64,000 nucleotides of DNA from assembly GCA_964036315.1 (NCBI GenBank), contig OZ038509.1, positions 30,644,968-30,708,967 of the forward strand, given 5' to 3'. A model generated the notes under the pieces. The model saw only the letters and a list, made by a program, of their open reading frames with translations, ran no database searches and was not told the DNA's origin. Source of the stretch: Acanthosepion esculentum. Its lineage: Eukaryota; Mollusca; Cephalopoda; Sepiida; Sepiidae. Shown here in pieces: positions 63,304 through 64,000 of the stretch; within the stretch, counting starts at the first letter, position 1; each line of letters opens with the position of its first letter. The position numbers were made by a program, and so were the translations under genes.

Positions 63304-64000
63304 TATATTAGATTTTGTTATTTTTCAAATGATAATGTTAAAAACAACTGTAATTTTAGCTTATTTTTTTATTGAAAAGATTAAAATGAAATGTAATTAT
63401 AGCAGGTTTTCTTATTTGTCAATTGAAAATTTTAAAATCAAATGGAATTAATGCAAATTTTGTTATTTTACAATTTAAAATTTTATAAACAAATGGAACT
63501 ATAGAAGATTTTGTTATTTTTCAATTGAAAATGTTAAAATCAAATGGATTTTTGCAGATTTTTTAAAATTTTCAATTGAAAACATTATAATAAAATGAAA
63601 TTATAGCAGATTTTGTTATGTTTCAATTGAAAATTTGGAAATCAAATGGTATTATAGCAGGTTTTGTTATTCTTCCACTGAAAATGTTAAAATCTCATGG
63701 AATTATAGCAGATTTTGTTATTTTTTAATTGAAAATATAAAAATAAAATGGAATTATAGCAGATATTGTTATTTTTCAATTGAAAATTTTAAAATCAAAT
63801 GGATTTATAGCAGATTTTGTTATTTTTCAATTGAAAATGTTGAAATCCAATGGAATTATTGCTGACCAAATTGAAAATTTTAAAATCAAATGGAATTATA
63901 GCAGATTTTATTTATTTTTCAATTGAAAATATTAAAATTAAATGGAATTAAAGCAGATTTTGTTCTTCTTCAATTGAAAATGTTAAAATCAAATAGAATT

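Larger units (their letters stand above)
57541..64000 (+). repeat. Diverged satellite flank (array edge)
   Basis: The same 51-bp monomer continues without interruption, but nearly every unit now has several private substitutions and small indels, with lengths of roughly 45-53 bp. Position 51 is nearly always T (GTTATTTTTC), and position 19 nearly always A. No unique sequence separates units. Open frames are short because indels and stops are frequent. The change from near-identical to strongly diverged units happens within a few hundred bases after the last punctuation module. This is the pattern known for edges of human alpha-satellite and other arrays, where unequal exchange no longer homogenises units. 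Orientation is + except for 61,686-62,482. Confidence 0.93.

Noticed and set aside
1..64000. Extended -10-like sequence (TGCTATAAT) with TTGAAA 15 bp upstream, on the reverse strand of each monomer
   Set aside because: It resembles a bacterial promoter but recurs in every unit of an AT-rich satellite, has a short spacer and leads to no gene. Chance resemblance; it could matter only for behaviour of clones in bacteria.
1..64000. CENP-B box in the monomer
   Set aside because: The box needs CpG-containing TTCG and CGGG elements; the consensus has no CpG and no similar motif. Rare CpG-creating variants (AATCGAAT, AAACGG, TTATCGCAG) do not form it.

Overview
The whole 64 kb window is one AT-rich tandem repeat (satellite) array. 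I find no gene, RNA gene, CRISPR array or recognisable transposable element in it. The monomer is 51 bp, about 78% A+T (11 G/C bases in the consensus), with no CpG in the consensus. About 1,250 units lie head to tail, and the array runs off both ends of the window. The length, the nested higher-order repeats (HORs) and the decayed edge are typical of eukaryotic centromeric, pericentromeric or other heterochromatic satellite DNA. The species cannot be named from the sequence.

Layout. From 1 to about 57,540 is a homogenised core. Monomers differ mainly at three sites (unit positions 19 A/C, 29 G/T and 51 G/T, numbering from the TTT before CAATTG) plus frequent 1-2 bp deletions giving 50- and 49-bp units. 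Rare variants act as tags and show that the core is a mosaic of HOR families: a CAGTT-tagged family (about 1.4-9.4 kb); a three-copy HOR with offsets 1,630 and 1,477 bp (12.07-16.6 kb), part of which also opens the window; a CAATGAAAATG-tagged family (9.6 kb, then seven copies in all to 28.7 kb); a 2.5 kb block duplicated at an offset of 3,609 bp (21-27 kb); and, from 30.28 to 57.5 kb, a domain punctuated 17 times by the same divergent two-unit module.

From about 57,540 to 64,000 the same monomer continues but is strongly diverged, as expected of an array edge that escapes homogenisation. This flank holds a head-to-head inversion (61,686-62,482), part of which forms a long, nearly identical inverted repeat with 62,831-63,303. 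It also holds local segmental duplications and monomer subfamilies seen only there.

The long open frames, up to 857 codons on the + strand, are a by-product of a 51-bp (17-codon) period in which two of three + frames lack stops. The common variants change amino acids and uncompensated indels shift between the two open frames, so there is no sign of coding selection. The most interesting content is structural: the punctuation module, which appears to come from the core/flank junction; the inverted duplication in the flank; and the polarity of monomer variants between flank and core.
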